Source: Allacma fusca (Eukaryota; Arthropoda; Collembola; Symphypleona; Sminthuridae). Taken from it: a DNA stretch of 64,000 nt. Positions 13,220 through 24,485 of the stretch are shown here, piece after piece (position 1 is the stretch's first letter; each line of letters starts with the position of its first letter). The stretch spans positions 49,238,386 through 49,302,385 of the forward strand of contig OX359248.1 in the NCBI GenBank assembly GCA_947179485.1, written 5' to 3'. Position numbers and translations under genes: made by a program. The notes below the pieces were generated by a model that saw only the letters and a program-made list of their open reading frames with translations, was not told where the DNA came from and ran no database searches.

Positions 13220-13599
13220 ATTTTTGTATGTATTCTTGTATGTAATTTTGTATGTACTTTTGTATGTATTTTTGTATGTATTTTTGTATGTATTTTTGTA
13301 TGTATTTTTGTATGTAATTTTGTATGTACTTTTGTATGTACTTTTGTATGTATTTTTCTATGTACTTTTGTACGTACTTTTGTATGTGCTTTTGTATGTA
13401 ATTTTGTATGTACGATTGTATGTAATTATTTTTTCATGTATTTTTGTATGTAATTTTGTATGTACGATTGTATGTAATAATTTTTTCATGTATTTTTGTA
13501 TGTATGTTTGTACTTACTTTTAAACATAGTTTTGTACACAATTTTGTATGTATGTTTGTACTTACTTTTAAATATAGTTTCGTACATAATTTTGTATGC
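13220..13599. repeat. 12-bp minisatellite TTTTTGTATGTA with nested duplications
   Basis: About 380 bp of 12-bp units, variants ATTTTGTATGTA and CTTTTGTATGTA. The 3' half shows larger duplications. A ~50-bp block with GTACGATTGTATGTAAT followed by TTTTTTCATG occurs twice (about 13391-13440 and 13441-13491). Another ~50-bp block containing GTTTGTACTTACTTTTAAA occurs twice (about 13505-13553 and 13555-13599). Because 12 is a multiple of 3, it yields repetitive open frames that are not genes. Confidence 0.95.
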
Positions 13600-13635
13600 A
13601 GTTGTGTTCATAGATATACTATACTAAAAAAAATA

Positions 13636-13670
13636 CAGTGTACTCCTGCTACAAGATCCCCTCTAAATTT
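13636..13670. mobile_element. Isolated MITE left end
   Basis: TA followed by CAGTGTACTCCTGCTACAAG and ATCCCCTC, close to the family terminus. No partner end was found within 400 bp. Confidence 0.4.
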
Positions 13671-14614
13671 ACACACTATGGCCAAAAAAACAGACCACAA
13701 TAAACACAGTGTCATAAAATGTAATGGGTGGATTCAAGGCAAAAATCCTTTCCTCCTATTCCATTGAACTCTTGAAACCTACAAGAATTAAAATCTTGTT
13801 CGATTTCTCCCTCTCCCTGCCCCCCCCCCATGCATCTGTATGTATTAAAGGCGGATTTTGAAAAGGCCTCATAGGAAATCCCATAAGGAGTGGAGTAATC
13901 CCTTGGAATTCCAAGTAGCTCCAGCATATTTAATTTAATTGAGTAAAGAAGTTACCTCATTGGAAAAATGCAGTAGTGTGTTTATGCAATAAAATATAAA
14001 AGTTTCGGATAACAAATCCAACATATGACAATCACATTCCGCACAAACTTGTTCCTGAGGTTTTGAGGCGCGGTTTGACAAATTAATTAAAATCATAACT
14101 TGTGGATAAACCTACGTACATGTGTACCTACCTACAGTGAGTGTTGGTATACCCGGTCCCCATGCTAATTGAATTATCTCTACAGGACCAAAACAACTGA
14201 CTATATCCCCATGAATGGAAGGGATCATTCTTTTATTTACCAGACCAAACAGTCAGTGGGATCTCCCTATAATGAGCCCATTTATAAGTCAATTTTTGTG
14301 ACTCACTGGGGTGCTGTTGGGCAATAATTGAAAATACATTGTATACATATGTAATGCTGGGCTCGTCTGTATTTCCTTGCTGAAGTAAATCCTTCTCTTA
14401 TAAAATCAGGTGGTGGAAGATGACTCCTATTTTGAGCCGTAAGAGCGAGGGTGCTGTTATAACAAGACATTACTCCTCACACACATGGGCCCTAAAGAGA
14501 AACATCTTTATTTATAAGCGGACCGACACCTTTATGAATGTTCTTGCTGACAAGCAAGAGGATTTGTGTGTGTGTGCATAATAGTATGAAGTATTCTAGG
14601 TGTAGCTATTTGTA

Positions 14615-14650
14615 CAGTCAAGTCTCGCTACGATGGAGCTCCTCTTAAAA
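14615..14650. mobile_element. Isolated MITE left end
   Basis: TA followed by CAGTCAAGTCTCGCTACGAT and GGAGCTCC. No convincing right end follows. Confidence 0.4.
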
Positions 14651-15926
14651 AACAAATCCACCCAAAGGCCTTATCCTACGCTATACTCCCATTGGACATT
14701 ATTATATTGGAAGGAGTGAGCCAAGACGTTCCTCTTGAATAATTTAAAGACTCATAACTCTTCGGGACCCAACTCCAGAGCAATCTAATGGGTTCAAGTA
14801 GAGATTAAATTGTATTTTCATTTTAAATCATTTCAAGTTTTTTTCTCCCTCCCTTCCTTGAACATACATTTGTACCTACAACATATGTATACATAATTAT
14901 GTACGCTCAGAGGAAATTTGCTGCCTGAGCCATCGGTTTGACTGAAAGGGATGAGAAAAAATCATCACGACTTAATAGAAAGATGGGAAAGATAGGAAAT
15001 GAGGCACGGAGGGAACGGGAATCCCACTTTGGAAAATAAATCAAATCACTCGATCCCATCGCATGCCAAGTGAGGATTAGCTGGGAAATGCGAAAGCACA
15101 GGGAGTGCGGGGCCGGTCATAAATTTCGTAATGTTATGTCTGTAACACTCCATAAATTGCTTCGGGTATAAGGGCCCAACTTGTTTCTGTTTTTGTTCTA
15201 ATTTTTCTTTTAAAATGTATATGTAATTATTACAGATATTGCAGTTTTGTAAATGAGTCCTATTTTTTAAGGAGCATCAAATTTTTGCAAATTTTTAGAA
15301 TTCTACATGACATTCCTAACCTAGCCTTTTTTCCTCCCTGGGATTTTTGTAAACCTGGGTGAACCTTTTCTTACTTCATGTGTTTGAACAAAGTTGGAAT
15401 GAGGAATGATGACCCTGAGTTTCGAATATGTTTTATTGTGAAATACGAACTACTTTGAAAGGATGGACTCAGGGTGTTTTGGTTTCATGCTCTTGAAATC
15501 TATAGGTATGTATTATGGCTGGGAATAGAGTCTGGACAGGGAAGTAGAATTTTGAGCCATTCCAATTGTACTATTGTGAACATCAGATGAGGGGAAATCA
15601 GAGCGTTTGAGGTTTTCCCTCCGTATTATAAAATAGTGCTCACTCACTTATTCGGACTTGAACATTCATTTAAGACTGTAGGTTGAGTGGTGGAGTTGAA
15701 ATGTAAACCACATGATGATGGTTGATGAGAGAGAGAGAGAGAGAGAAAAGGAATGATGGTGAGGAGAGTTGGTAAATTTTATTCGTGTGGCAGTCCAAAT
15801 TCACTTGCTGCTCACGTTAAGTGCATCGTGGTTTCGTTTTGGGTTGGGATATGCGGCAACCTGTGTGTCTCCTCACTCAATTATTATTATTTAGCTCCAG
15901 TGTAGACTCATGTGGAAATTGAGACA

Positions 15927-16197
15927 CAGTCCAACCTCGTTATAAGGAATTATCCCTGCAGAAATTTGCCGGTTGTCAAAAGTAGTAGGTACTCTTTTTC
16001 GTAATTATGTGTTAGTCTTTTAAGCGCCAAGTTTAAAATTTTGAGTACAGGAATTTCCTTTAACTAGACTTGACTCTAATAAATGAGGCCCTTGAAACGA
16101 GGGTAAATTATAAGTGTCTCTTACAAGGAGAGCCATGCTATGAGCCTTTGTAATGATAAGGTTATGACGATCCTCTCTATATAATGAGAATTTACTT
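15927..16197. mobile_element. MITE copy, long form
   Basis: About 271 bp. The left end CAGTCCAACCTCGTTATAAG is strikingly like termini of pogo/Tigger-type elements. The right end, read inward from TA at 16198-16199, is AAGTAAATTCTCATTATATA, clearly decayed. The interior contains two further CTTACAAGGAG-type sequences. Confidence 0.6.
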
Positions 16198-16283
16198 TAC
16201 ATAAACCTCCTGGGCTACGAGACTGAGGTAGTAGTACCGTACTCTTTGGTTAGGTTCAAAACTAAAATAGGAAAAAAACTGAA

Positions 16284-16288
<5 letters not shown>

Positions 16289-16333
<45 letters not shown>

Positions 16334-16348
16334 TGTGTGTGTGTGTGT
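16289..16348. repeat. Longest microsatellite: (GA)21 joined to (GT)9
   Basis: 42 bp of perfect GA repeats (16289-16330) pass without a break into GT repeats (16331-16348). Confidence 0.98.
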
Positions 16349-16826
16349 TTGTGTGGAGAGGAAATTATCCAGCAAATTGAGCTTGTTTACATAACAGAGA
16401 TGACTAGGACTAAAGAGGGAGAGAAGTGAAAAAATAAATTCCGAGCGTGCAACCTGGAGGCTTTGGGTAAATCACCTGAAATTACCATACAGTGTAGAGT
16501 AAGTTACATTTGAATAATAAATTATTGAAGGGGAAATTGCATGGGCAAAGATGCATGTAAGTGAATACAGTCCTTCCCTTGTCTCTCACGTCCTGTGACT
16601 CTCCTCACAAAATCCATGGATGTTCCGAGGGCTAATTATAATTTGTAATGGTCCAGTCCAACTCTATTTTCCCCTCACATTTAATCCCCAATGAATAGTA
16701 ATTCCTTTTAGATATGTTCGTAAATTTGTACATAAGTATGAGCCTGTATTTTCTCATTTTAAAGTAGAATTTATTTTATTAATGTATTTATGTGTATGTA
16801 TGTACGTACATGTTACATTTAGTATA

Positions 16827-16999
16827 CTGTACTCAGCAAGGCTCCATCAGCGCCCCCACAAGGAGCTAAATTTGTGGCGAATTCCCTTTGTAATTTAATC
16901 TCTTTGGCGGAGAGAAATTAGTAATTCATAATGGTAAATATTTTCGTCCCTGTTTAAAGACAATTCCTAGGTTCCCTGTTATAGGAAGACTGGACTCTG
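16827..16999. mobile_element. Possible MITE copy with TA on both sides
   Basis: About 173 bp between TA at 16825-16826 and 17000-17001. The right end, read inward, is CAGAGTCCAGTCTTCCTATA. The left end CTGTACTCAGCAAGG is only a weak match, so this copy is tentative. Confidence 0.4.
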
Positions 17000-17699
17000 T
17001 ACCTTGATGTGATTGTTACTCGTGTATGGGGAAAAATTGGGAGGAGGGAAAAGCATTTAACAATTTTTACTCCGAAGGAGAGTAACTTTTGGGTAATGTA
17101 GACAAAACTATTTGGGGCAATGGGAGATTGAAAATAGGAGGTTTGTGATCTGCATAGTTATAAGAGAATGTATGTGCTTGAATAATAGTTAAATTTGGGG
17201 AGTTTGAGGTTCTGTTTGAGGGGGAGAGTATGTATAATGTGTGCTGGAAATGCATGCTTTATTTGGTAATATATATGAGGGAGATTGGATAGGAAGAGGT
17301 GGATTTGTAAGGGATGGATGGGGTAATGAAATGATGCTTTCCTGGAGAAGCCTGTGAAATATGAATTGAGCTAATAATGGAATGAATGGAGGGGAAAGTG
17401 AGAGTAAATGAAATGAAGAGTGAGAGTGAGAACATCAAATGGGCACACAAGACAACTCAATGAGTTATAAAACTTTCCCCCTTTGGTTGCATAATGTGTA
17501 TTTTATGATATTGTCGGAACACTGCCGAGTTATTACTCACGAGATATTCTCCCTCTTTCTCTCGAGCCTTTTCCCAATCCCAACCTGGCAGGGTTCATTT
17601 TCCCTTTCATTTCTTTCCCAAGCACTACAACTTAAATAATTGTACGTTTCAAAACGCAATCGTTTCACTACCCTAATCAACTTTCCCCCATCGTCGTTT

Positions 17700-18005
17700 C
17701 TAAAGACGTTTTGTTGGACAAAGTTTTACATTTTGAGTGAATTTGATTTTTGGAGTATGTTTGATTTTTGTAGAAAACTTGATTTTTTAACTTTAATTTT
17801 TGAATTTCTAATGTTACTATTAAGTTATGATCTTCTGTTTTGAAATTTAACAATTTTAAGTAAATTTATATTTTAAAATGTTAAACGAATTTATGCTTTA
17901 ACATTCTGAACACATTTGTAATTTAACATTCTGAACACATTTGTAATTTAACATTTTGCGCGATTTGTATTTTAAAATTTTGAGCGACTTGTATTTTAAA
18001 ATATT
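17700..18005. repeat. Degenerate 24/25-bp satellite, left flank
   Basis: Diverged units around GAATTTGATTTTTGGAGT and ACATTCTGAACACATTTGTA. They share spacing and AT-rich wording (TTTTGA..GATTTGTA) with the homogeneous array that follows and grade into it at about 17958. Confidence 0.7.
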
Positions 18006-18365
18006 GAGCGATTTGTATTTTAAAATATTGAGCGATTTGTATTTTAAAATATTGAGCGATTTGTATTTTAAAATATTGAGCGATTTGTATTTTAAAATAT
18101 TGAGCGATTTGTATTTTAAAATATTGAGCGATTTGTATTTTAAAATATTGAGCGATTTGTATTTTAAAATATTGAGCGATTTGTATTTTAAAATATTGAG
18201 CGATTTGTATTTTAAAATATTGAGCGATTTGTATTTTAAAATATTGAGCGATTTGTATTTTAAAATATTGAGCGATTTGTATTTTAAAATATTGAGCGAT
18301 TTGTATTTTAAAATATTGAGCGATTTGTATTTTAAAATATTGAGCGATTTGTATTTTAAAATTGT
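18006..18365. repeat. Homogeneous 24-bp tandem array
   Basis: About 15 consecutive, essentially identical units built as GAGCGATTTGTA + TTTTAAAATATT. Near-identity implies recent expansion or gene conversion. Both strands are open across the array only because 24 is divisible by 3. Confidence 0.97.
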
Positions 18366-18441
18366 GTACAAATTAGTACTTTTGAATTTTTGAGTGTCAT
18401 TTTATTTTTAAATTTTGAGCATATTTATATTTTTAAATTTT
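18366..18441. repeat. Junction between the 24-bp and 25-bp arrays
   Basis: Diverged copies (TTTTGAATTTTTGAGTGTC, TTTTTAAATTTTGAGCATAT) intermediate between the two units, showing that the arrays belong to one satellite rather than two insertions. Confidence 0.7.
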
Positions 18442-18691
18442 GATCAAATTTGTGTTTTTAAATTTTGATCAAATTTGTGTTTTTAAATTTTGATCAAATT
18501 TGTGTTTTTAAATTTTGATCAAATTTGTGTTTTTAAATTTTGATCAAATTTGTGTTTTTAAATTTTGATCAAATTTGTGTTTTTAAATTTTGATCAAATT
18601 TGTGTTTTTAAATTTTGATCAAATTTGTGTTTTTAAATTTTGATCAAATTTGTGTTTTTAAATTTTGATCAAATTTGTGTTTTTAAATTTT
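18442..18691. repeat. Homogeneous 25-bp tandem array
   Basis: Ten identical units of GATCAAATTTGTG + TTTTTAAATTTT. Each contains a TTTGATC/GATCAAA dyad (TTTTGATCAAAT). Confidence 0.97.
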
Positions 18692-18930
18692 TAGCAAATT
18701 AGTATTTTTAAATTTTTGACCAATTTGAATTTCTAAATGTTTCATTTAAATAATAATATAAATTTCTAAATAAATCGTTTTACTTAACTCTTGAGTCAAT
18801 TTCTGTTTTTAAATTTTGAGGAAATATCTTTTCGAGTGAGTTTGTATTCTTAAACTTTGATCAAAATTATATTTTTAAATTTTGGACATAATTTGTATCT
18901 TTAAATTTTCTACGATAGTTTATGTGAAAA
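18692..18930. repeat. Degenerate 25-bp satellite, right flank
   Basis: Units decay outward (TTTTTAAATTTTTAGCAAAT, TTTTTAAATTTTGAGGAAAT, TTTTTAAATTTTGGACATAA) and fade by about 18930. Confidence 0.75.
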
Positions 18931-19514
18931 ATCTCTTCACAATTTTGTAAAATCAACTCAACACAGATTCATACATCAGAATGTCATTTTTGACTCAGAA
19001 ATGTTTAAATAACATCCTGCCAAAATTTAAAAAAAAACATCCGGTCAACAAACCTTGGGAAAAGAATTTCCAAAATCCTTTTATTTGTGAACAAGAATCC
19101 CTTTCGAATGTTGCCCCAGAAAATGTGACACGTATCTAAAAATAAGGGAGGCAAATACAAGGGAAATATAAAAGTGTTTATGGCTTGAACGGGAAAAAAA
19201 TTCATGAATTCTGGCGGGAAATCCTCGACCTAATGAATGTTTCATTGGGTGTAGATCCAACGAGGTCATGGGGATTGAGAGGCATTTGGGAAAGGGAATT
19301 GTAAAATTGAAGAGGATCTCTCCGCTCGTAAATAATTTGCAGGAACAAGGAGAGGGATGGAAGAATAACTTTAAGAGAGATAAACGGGAAAAATCTTCCT
19401 CCAGAGTTTTTTTATTTTAAAGTGACGCCATATCCTGAGAGGACATGGTATGTGAGCATTTCTCCTTCCTCCCGCTCATTCATACATATTTACAAAGAGC
19501 TACATATCTGAAAA

Positions 19515-19698
19515 CAGTCTACTCTTTCTATAACAGCTTCCCTAAGAAAATTTACATTTAATTCTTACAACCATAGTCTTTTCCAAAAATAAAAATTCTC
19601 AATATCGTACATACATACATTGGAATGTTACCACATATTTTCTCTCCATGGAGAAAGTGCTATTTTACAAGAGAATCCCTCACAAGTAGTGTCTACTG
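19515..19698. mobile_element. MITE copy
   Basis: About 184 bp. The left end is CAGTCTACTCTTTCTATAAC, then AGCTTCCC. The right end, read inward, is CAGTAGACACTACTTGTGAG. Flanking TA dinucleotides are not preserved. Confidence 0.6.
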
Positions 19699-20853
19699 CT
19701 TCCTGCTTTTCTAATATAACCAATTAAAACTGTGGTAAACAAGAACGTGAGCGCTTATTTTTCCCATGGTCTTGATTCATTGTCCCTTTAAAGCAAAATG
19801 GTTCAGGGATGACATTCTGGGCTAAAACTAAACTTAGTCCAAATTTATTTTTGATTCAACCCAAAATGGTTTATATACAATTTCAAAGAAAGTCAAATGT
19901 TTTGTGAATTTTTGTTTAGAACATTTTGCTTTTAAAGGTAAATGTATCCGGACCATTTTACCTCTCCACGGAGGACATGTGCCTCCTTATGATGTCAGAG
20001 ACAGCAATACAATTTTTTGAGGATTTTCTCCTCCTTCTCCTCCTTCATGCATTATGAATGAGCCCTATACATATATTTATAGCTCCATGTACAGGGCTAA
20101 AGAAGGATAAAAAATTTACGGAGTAAAAGCCTATTATTCCTATTTTTTGTCACAAGTTTGCGGGAAGGAGATGTGAGGGAAATCCCAATCCCAAAAGTCC
20201 TCCCTATCTCCAGCCTTGTTTTTTCCTGGATGGTCCTCGGATTTGAATTTCCCGGTCCTATTACTCTCAAACATCATTGGATTGATAAGGGGGTCCGTGT
20301 CAGGGAACGTCCACTGTGTAAAATAATTTGTACGTATCTGTAAAAAAAATACACATTTCCATTTATGCAGAGACCCTCCTGGAAATTGCTATTTAAGTCG
20401 ATGGGGACGACTTACAATTGGCGGGAAGATTCAAATCTTGTATTTAATTAACACAAATGACATCAACTTTTAATGGAGTCATTCCGATCGGGTGTGTGTG
20501 TGTTGGAGTGATTTGGGAAAAATTATCTAATTCCCATTCTGTCCCGTGCAAAGGGAGACAAGGAGTTGCCGCATCCTTGATCCCAATCATTTTCTTAATG
20601 AAACTGCTTTCTTTTTTCCGCTCCCTTTCCCCCCATATAGCCCGACATGGGACGTACATACAAAAATACACATGCACGTATTTTTAGCAACGGGGGAAGG
20701 AAAAGTTTGCGGAGTCTTTATTTTTTTGAGGGGAAGGGGAAAAGAGAGAAAGTCCGGATAAAATAGAGAGCGGGGGAAAAAGGAAAGAGAAAAAACGCTT
20801 TGTACAAATGAATTTATGCGAGCTGCTTGATTCATCCAATTTCCTCCCGCACT

Positions 20854-20856
<3 letters not shown>

Positions 20857-20884
<28 letters not shown>
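20857..20884. repeat. CT microsatellite
   Basis: Perfect CT run of 14 units. Confidence 0.97.
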
Positions 20885-21280
20885 TACTTCTCATCCTCAA
20901 TCCCAACTTTCTCTGTGTTTCTCAGGGAGGGGAAAAAATCGATCGTTTTCTTTAATCATGCAAAATTCATGCCACGCTTCTTTTCTTTTCTTTTTTCTCT
21001 CTCTCTCCCTTTCTGCCTTTCACTTCCCACGTCTCTGTCTGAGACGGCTTCTGTATCTATACATATATTCATACATGCATACATAATCAAGGCATGTGGA
21101 TGTACACGGGCCTTCAAAATATTCCCCCTCCAAATTCATTTGAAGGATTTTAAAAAAATATTTTTTTTTTAAATGAAGGGGAAAGCATTAACTGAATTTT
21201 CTATCGCATTGATGGGTTATATTGTAAAAAATAAATATTTGATGCCCATTTGTAGGGAATGCCATTGCCCAAACTTGGCC

Positions 21281-21312
21281 CAACGACCTAGGTCAATATT
21301 TACGGTTTATAA
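21281..21312 (-). repeat. Dispersed CTGTGACC-type repeat, copy 2 (3' part)
   Basis: The minus strand reads CCGTAAATATTGACCTAGGT, then CGTTGGG. It lies about 100 bp from copy 3 in inverted orientation, so the pair forms an inverted repeat (CAATATTTACGG / CCGGAAATATTG). Confidence 0.5.
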
Positions 21313-21404
21313 AAATACACTAATAATTACACGCGTTTTTAGTAAATTAAATTGGACCTTTGATTGCCTTAAAATTGTTGGGAAATCCTGAATCTGTACT
21401 TTTT

Positions 21405-21458
21405 AACCGTGTGACCGGAAATATTGAGGCAGGTGACTCAAGTAAATTTCAGAAAATC
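21405..21458 (+). repeat. Dispersed CTGTGACC repeat, copy 3
   Basis: AACCGTGTGACCGGAAATAT followed by TGAGGCAGGTGACTCAAGT. Same order of blocks as the other copies. Confidence 0.6.
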
Positions 21459-21570
21459 AAATATTTATTTGCTATGGAGAAAGTCACTGAAATCTTTTCC
21501 CTTGAAAATTCCCTGTGGTAACGTTGGATTTTCGTTGGATTTTTGTTTGTGTAGGAGGAATGTTTTTCTG

Positions 21571-21615
21571 ATCCCTGTGACCGGAAATGTTTACATACGT
21601 CAATGACAAAAACCT
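21571..21615 (+). repeat. Dispersed CTGTGACC repeat, copy 4
   Basis: ATCCCTGTGACCGGAAATGT followed by TTACATACGTCAATGACAAA. Confidence 0.6.
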
Positions 21616-22792
21616 GGCGATTCTGTTGGTACGGCTGTGTTTTCATTTGTGGGCGAAGGGAGTATTATAGGATGGGAGACAAATGTCTTCGGGGACCTTC
21701 AACCTACTCTGCGTATGTACTTGCATGCTTTCTTACGGACATTCTTTCTCCCTTGTATTTGCATGGGAAATATGTACTGCCACATAAAATGCTCTAATGG
21801 AGGAAGAGCGCCGAGGAAAGAGAAAACAGGAATGACTCCTTCCCTTCCACCAGACTTGTTATTACTTATGTATGGACGTGTTGCCTATACATATACATAT
21901 ATATGGCGGAGACTGTGGGAAAAGAAAAAGGGAACCCGGGCCTGAGTGAGTGAGAGAAAAACTCGAGATTTCCCATCTTCTTTCTCCAGTTTCTGGAGAG
22001 AGTGTGGAGGATCCGCCCTTTGTGTAAGTATTCTTGAGAGAGTCACAGTTGACTGGAGCCGCTAAACAAACCTTAAACTCTCGCCATATCTACATAATGA
22101 GCGTATATTTAATTCTTTCAGACCTCACCGGGTAATGTGTGTGTGCCTGTGTGTGTATCTCGGAGTTATGTCATCCTTGCTTTCCCTCTCGCTGTCTCCC
22201 TTCCCACTTCCCAACACTGACTCAACTTTCCTAATGAAAAACGCGTCTTTTTCCCTTTTCTCTTTTCCCCTCCATCCATAGATACATATGTAGGACTTGA
22301 CATTCTTTCCTATGTACAGGATCCTACACTTTTATTCCCAGAGCAATTTACATAGGCAAGTATCTATACATAGTCATGTATCTATAGATACATGTGGGTA
22401 GTCCCTATACATTCCCTTTATATATTTATGGAGACTTGTCTCATTGAGCACTTGGCAATGGAATTTTAACTAAATGACACTCCATGTTGGAATTTTTTTT
22501 TCCTATGCTTATTTTTTCTCTCCACCATTTCCCATTTCTAAATTGCATTCCCGCATTTTTAGTTGGGGTTTCTTTTTGGGGTTAATATTTTTACAGGGCC
22601 TTTTGAACATTTTTCAATTTATTCAGCCTCCTTGAATTTTAATTGGGAGCACTTGGGTTGGTTTCAGATTGGGATGGAAAACACTGGGAAATTACAGGGT
22701 CATCAATATAAGCCTGCAAATATGAACCAATAATTTATATAAAAACGATATTTAAATAATTATCTAAAATAGCATTTTTTAAATATGGAGAA

Positions 22793-23110
22793 AGTACAGT
22801 GAAAGCATAGAGAAAGCTCGGAGAAAGCTCGGAGAAAGCTCGGAGAAAGCATGGAAAACACATGGAGAAAGCAAAAGGAAAGTATCAAAAGCACGTAGAG
22901 AGTCTAAAGAAAATAAGGAGAAAGCAGAGAGAAAGTTTGTAAAATATGTGCAAAAATTTGCAAATGTGAATGGCGCAAAGAGCATAAAAAATTTAACATT
23001 TGGAACAGGAAAGTATGAAGAAAGTTTCTAAAAAATAAAAAGTAAATAGGGAGAAAGTACGTAAAAAATGCTACAAAATTAGGAAGAAAATACGACAAGG
23101 CGGTGAAAGT
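22793..23110. repeat. 11-bp minisatellite GAGAAAGCTCG with decayed tail
   Basis: Four clean units (22808-22850 region), then variants GAGAAAGCATG, GAAAACACATG, GAGAAAGCAAAAG and progressively looser AAAGTA/AAAGCA spacing to about 23110. Confidence 0.8.
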
Positions 23111-23159
23111 GCATTTCCGTGTTTGTGCTCCTGTTTGACTTCATGTGGGGCCAATGCTC

Positions 23160-23192
23160 TTGGAAGGAGGACCGTCATAACGAGAGCTGATT
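23160..23192. mobile_element. Isolated MITE right end at the edge of a minisatellite
   Basis: Read inward on the minus strand this is CAATCAGCTCTCGTTATGAC, then GGTCCTCC, a well-kept terminus. A possible left end, TACAGTGAAAGC, occurs near 22795, which would place the 11-bp tandem array between them inside the element. Confidence 0.4.
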
Positions 23193-23409
23193 GTACGTAT
23201 ATGGAATGAAAGCTAATAAAAATTCCTTGTTGGAAGTGGTATATAAATGGGAATGAATACAGAGGAGTGGAAGGAGAAGCCCATCAAGTCCCGACTTGTT
23301 TGTAGCAATGAGAAGACCCGAGTATTGCATGAGGGAGGGAAAGTGTTGGTTACAAATGGTAAAGTTATACATGAGGTGTGTGGGTTGGATTCCACTCGGG
23401 TAATAATAA

Positions 23410-23447
23410 GAGAGAGAGTGAGAGTGAGTGAGAGAGAGAGAGAGAGG
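23410..23447. repeat. GA/GAGT microsatellite
   Basis: GA units with interspersed GAGT variants over 38 bp. Confidence 0.95.
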
Positions 23448-23635
23448 GTGAGAGCAAAGGAAGGAAATAGGAATTGAGAAAGAACCCGGGATTTGGATCA
23501 GATTGAGGATTGTCGGATGAAATGAAGATTGAAATGGTGGTCCCATTTGGACTCTCAACATCCAGCCAATATTTTATACACAAGCTTTAGTCTGTTCGGC
23601 AAAAATATTCCCTGGTGACTCCTACCACTTTATGA

Positions 23636-23849
23636 CAGTGCACTGCAGATACAACGGAACCCCTACACACAAAAAAATAAAATCATCTTCTCAGAGAGAG
23701 AGCTCCTTCTCTAAGAAAAACGTTTCCTCACGTTCCAATTTTTACCAGTGACTTTCTCCCATGATTTTGTCTTGGTTAGAAAAACCTTCCATTATAAGAA
23801 TCAGGTTCTGGTTGACTCTCGAGGGCACTGTTGCTCCAAGGCTGGACTG
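23636..23849. mobile_element. Possible MITE copy
   Basis: About 214 bp. The left end reads CAGTGCACTGCAGATACAAC, then GGAACCCC. The right end, read inward from TA at 23850-23851, is CAGTCCAGCCTTGG. Ends agree over about 12 bp. Confidence 0.45.
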
Positions 23850-24305
23850 TATTCCCCTCCCATACGTGTCTCACTCACTCTTTAGGACTATACACTTTTC
23901 TCTCTCATTTCTATCCCCCGTTTCATCTTTTTTATTTCCCTCGTTCTCTCCTCCAACACACATGTTCTTCTTCATGCAGTCCAATGTCTTTACAACGGCA
24001 TCCTAAAATTATTAAAAGTTGTCGGTAATGATTGCTGTCAGTTTTAAAATGGGAAATGAATATTTTTTATACTTTGTTATGGGAATAAGAGAAGATATTT
24101 TAATGTGAAAAAATAAATTTGAGTGTATTACAAAGCGTTACTTTAAATGGAGAGTCTACTATACAAATAATTTCTTCCCTCGTGTTACCATCTATTTCCA
24201 CGGAGCCTTTCATTTGTAACCAGAGGTAAACGTGCGGAGATATCTGGAAGTCATCAGAAGAGCACTTTCTTCTTCTTCTTCTTCCCAAGGCTCCTTATGT
24301 GCATA

Positions 24306-24485
24306 CAGTAGGAGTTGGGATATAACGGACTGGGATTATGGAGATTGGAGGAAATGTTTATAGACATTTTCCCTTTTGTTAGAATGGTAGGGATTTTTTT
24401 GTTTTGGCCGTAGGAGTTGGATCTTGAAGAGTCATATTTGGGATATATGTTGGCTGGGAGGGGTTGTGTGGAGGAGAGTGGACTG
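24306..24485. mobile_element. MITE copy with TA duplication
   Basis: A 180-bp element between TA at 24304-24305 and 24486-24487. The left end is CAGTAGGAGTTGGGATATAA and the right end, read inward, CAGTCCACTCTCCTCCACAC. The length equals that of the copies at 5450, 6303 and 54519. Confidence 0.6.

Larger units (their letters stand above)
13671..17699. other. Non-coding block B
   Basis: AT-rich spacer with MITE copies and GA tracts listed separately. A C10 run lies at 13820-13829. CAGTCAGTGGGATCTCCCTA at 14250 and CAGTGAGTGTTGG near 14135 may be further MITE ends. No exon-like sequence seen. Confidence 0.55.
18931..22792. other. Non-coding block C
   Basis: Spacer between the two satellites, with one MITE, a CT microsatellite and three CTGTGACC repeats clustered at 21281-21615. 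Purine-rich runs at 20690-20800 give a long but compositionally biased open frame. No gene recognised. Confidence 0.55.

Noticed and set aside
13181-13767. FVCIFVC-type hydrophobic repeat open frames
   Set aside because: Translation of the GTATGTA minisatellite; three overlapping frames are equally open.
17898-18393. Open frames of 157 and 145 codons on opposite strands with perfect 8-residue repeats
   Set aside because: They arise from the 24-bp tandem array, whose unit is divisible by three and lacks stops on both strands; no start context or non-repeat coding sequence.
18006-18691. CRISPR-like array
   Set aside because: Units are contiguous tandem repeats with no unique spacers, in a eukaryotic context.
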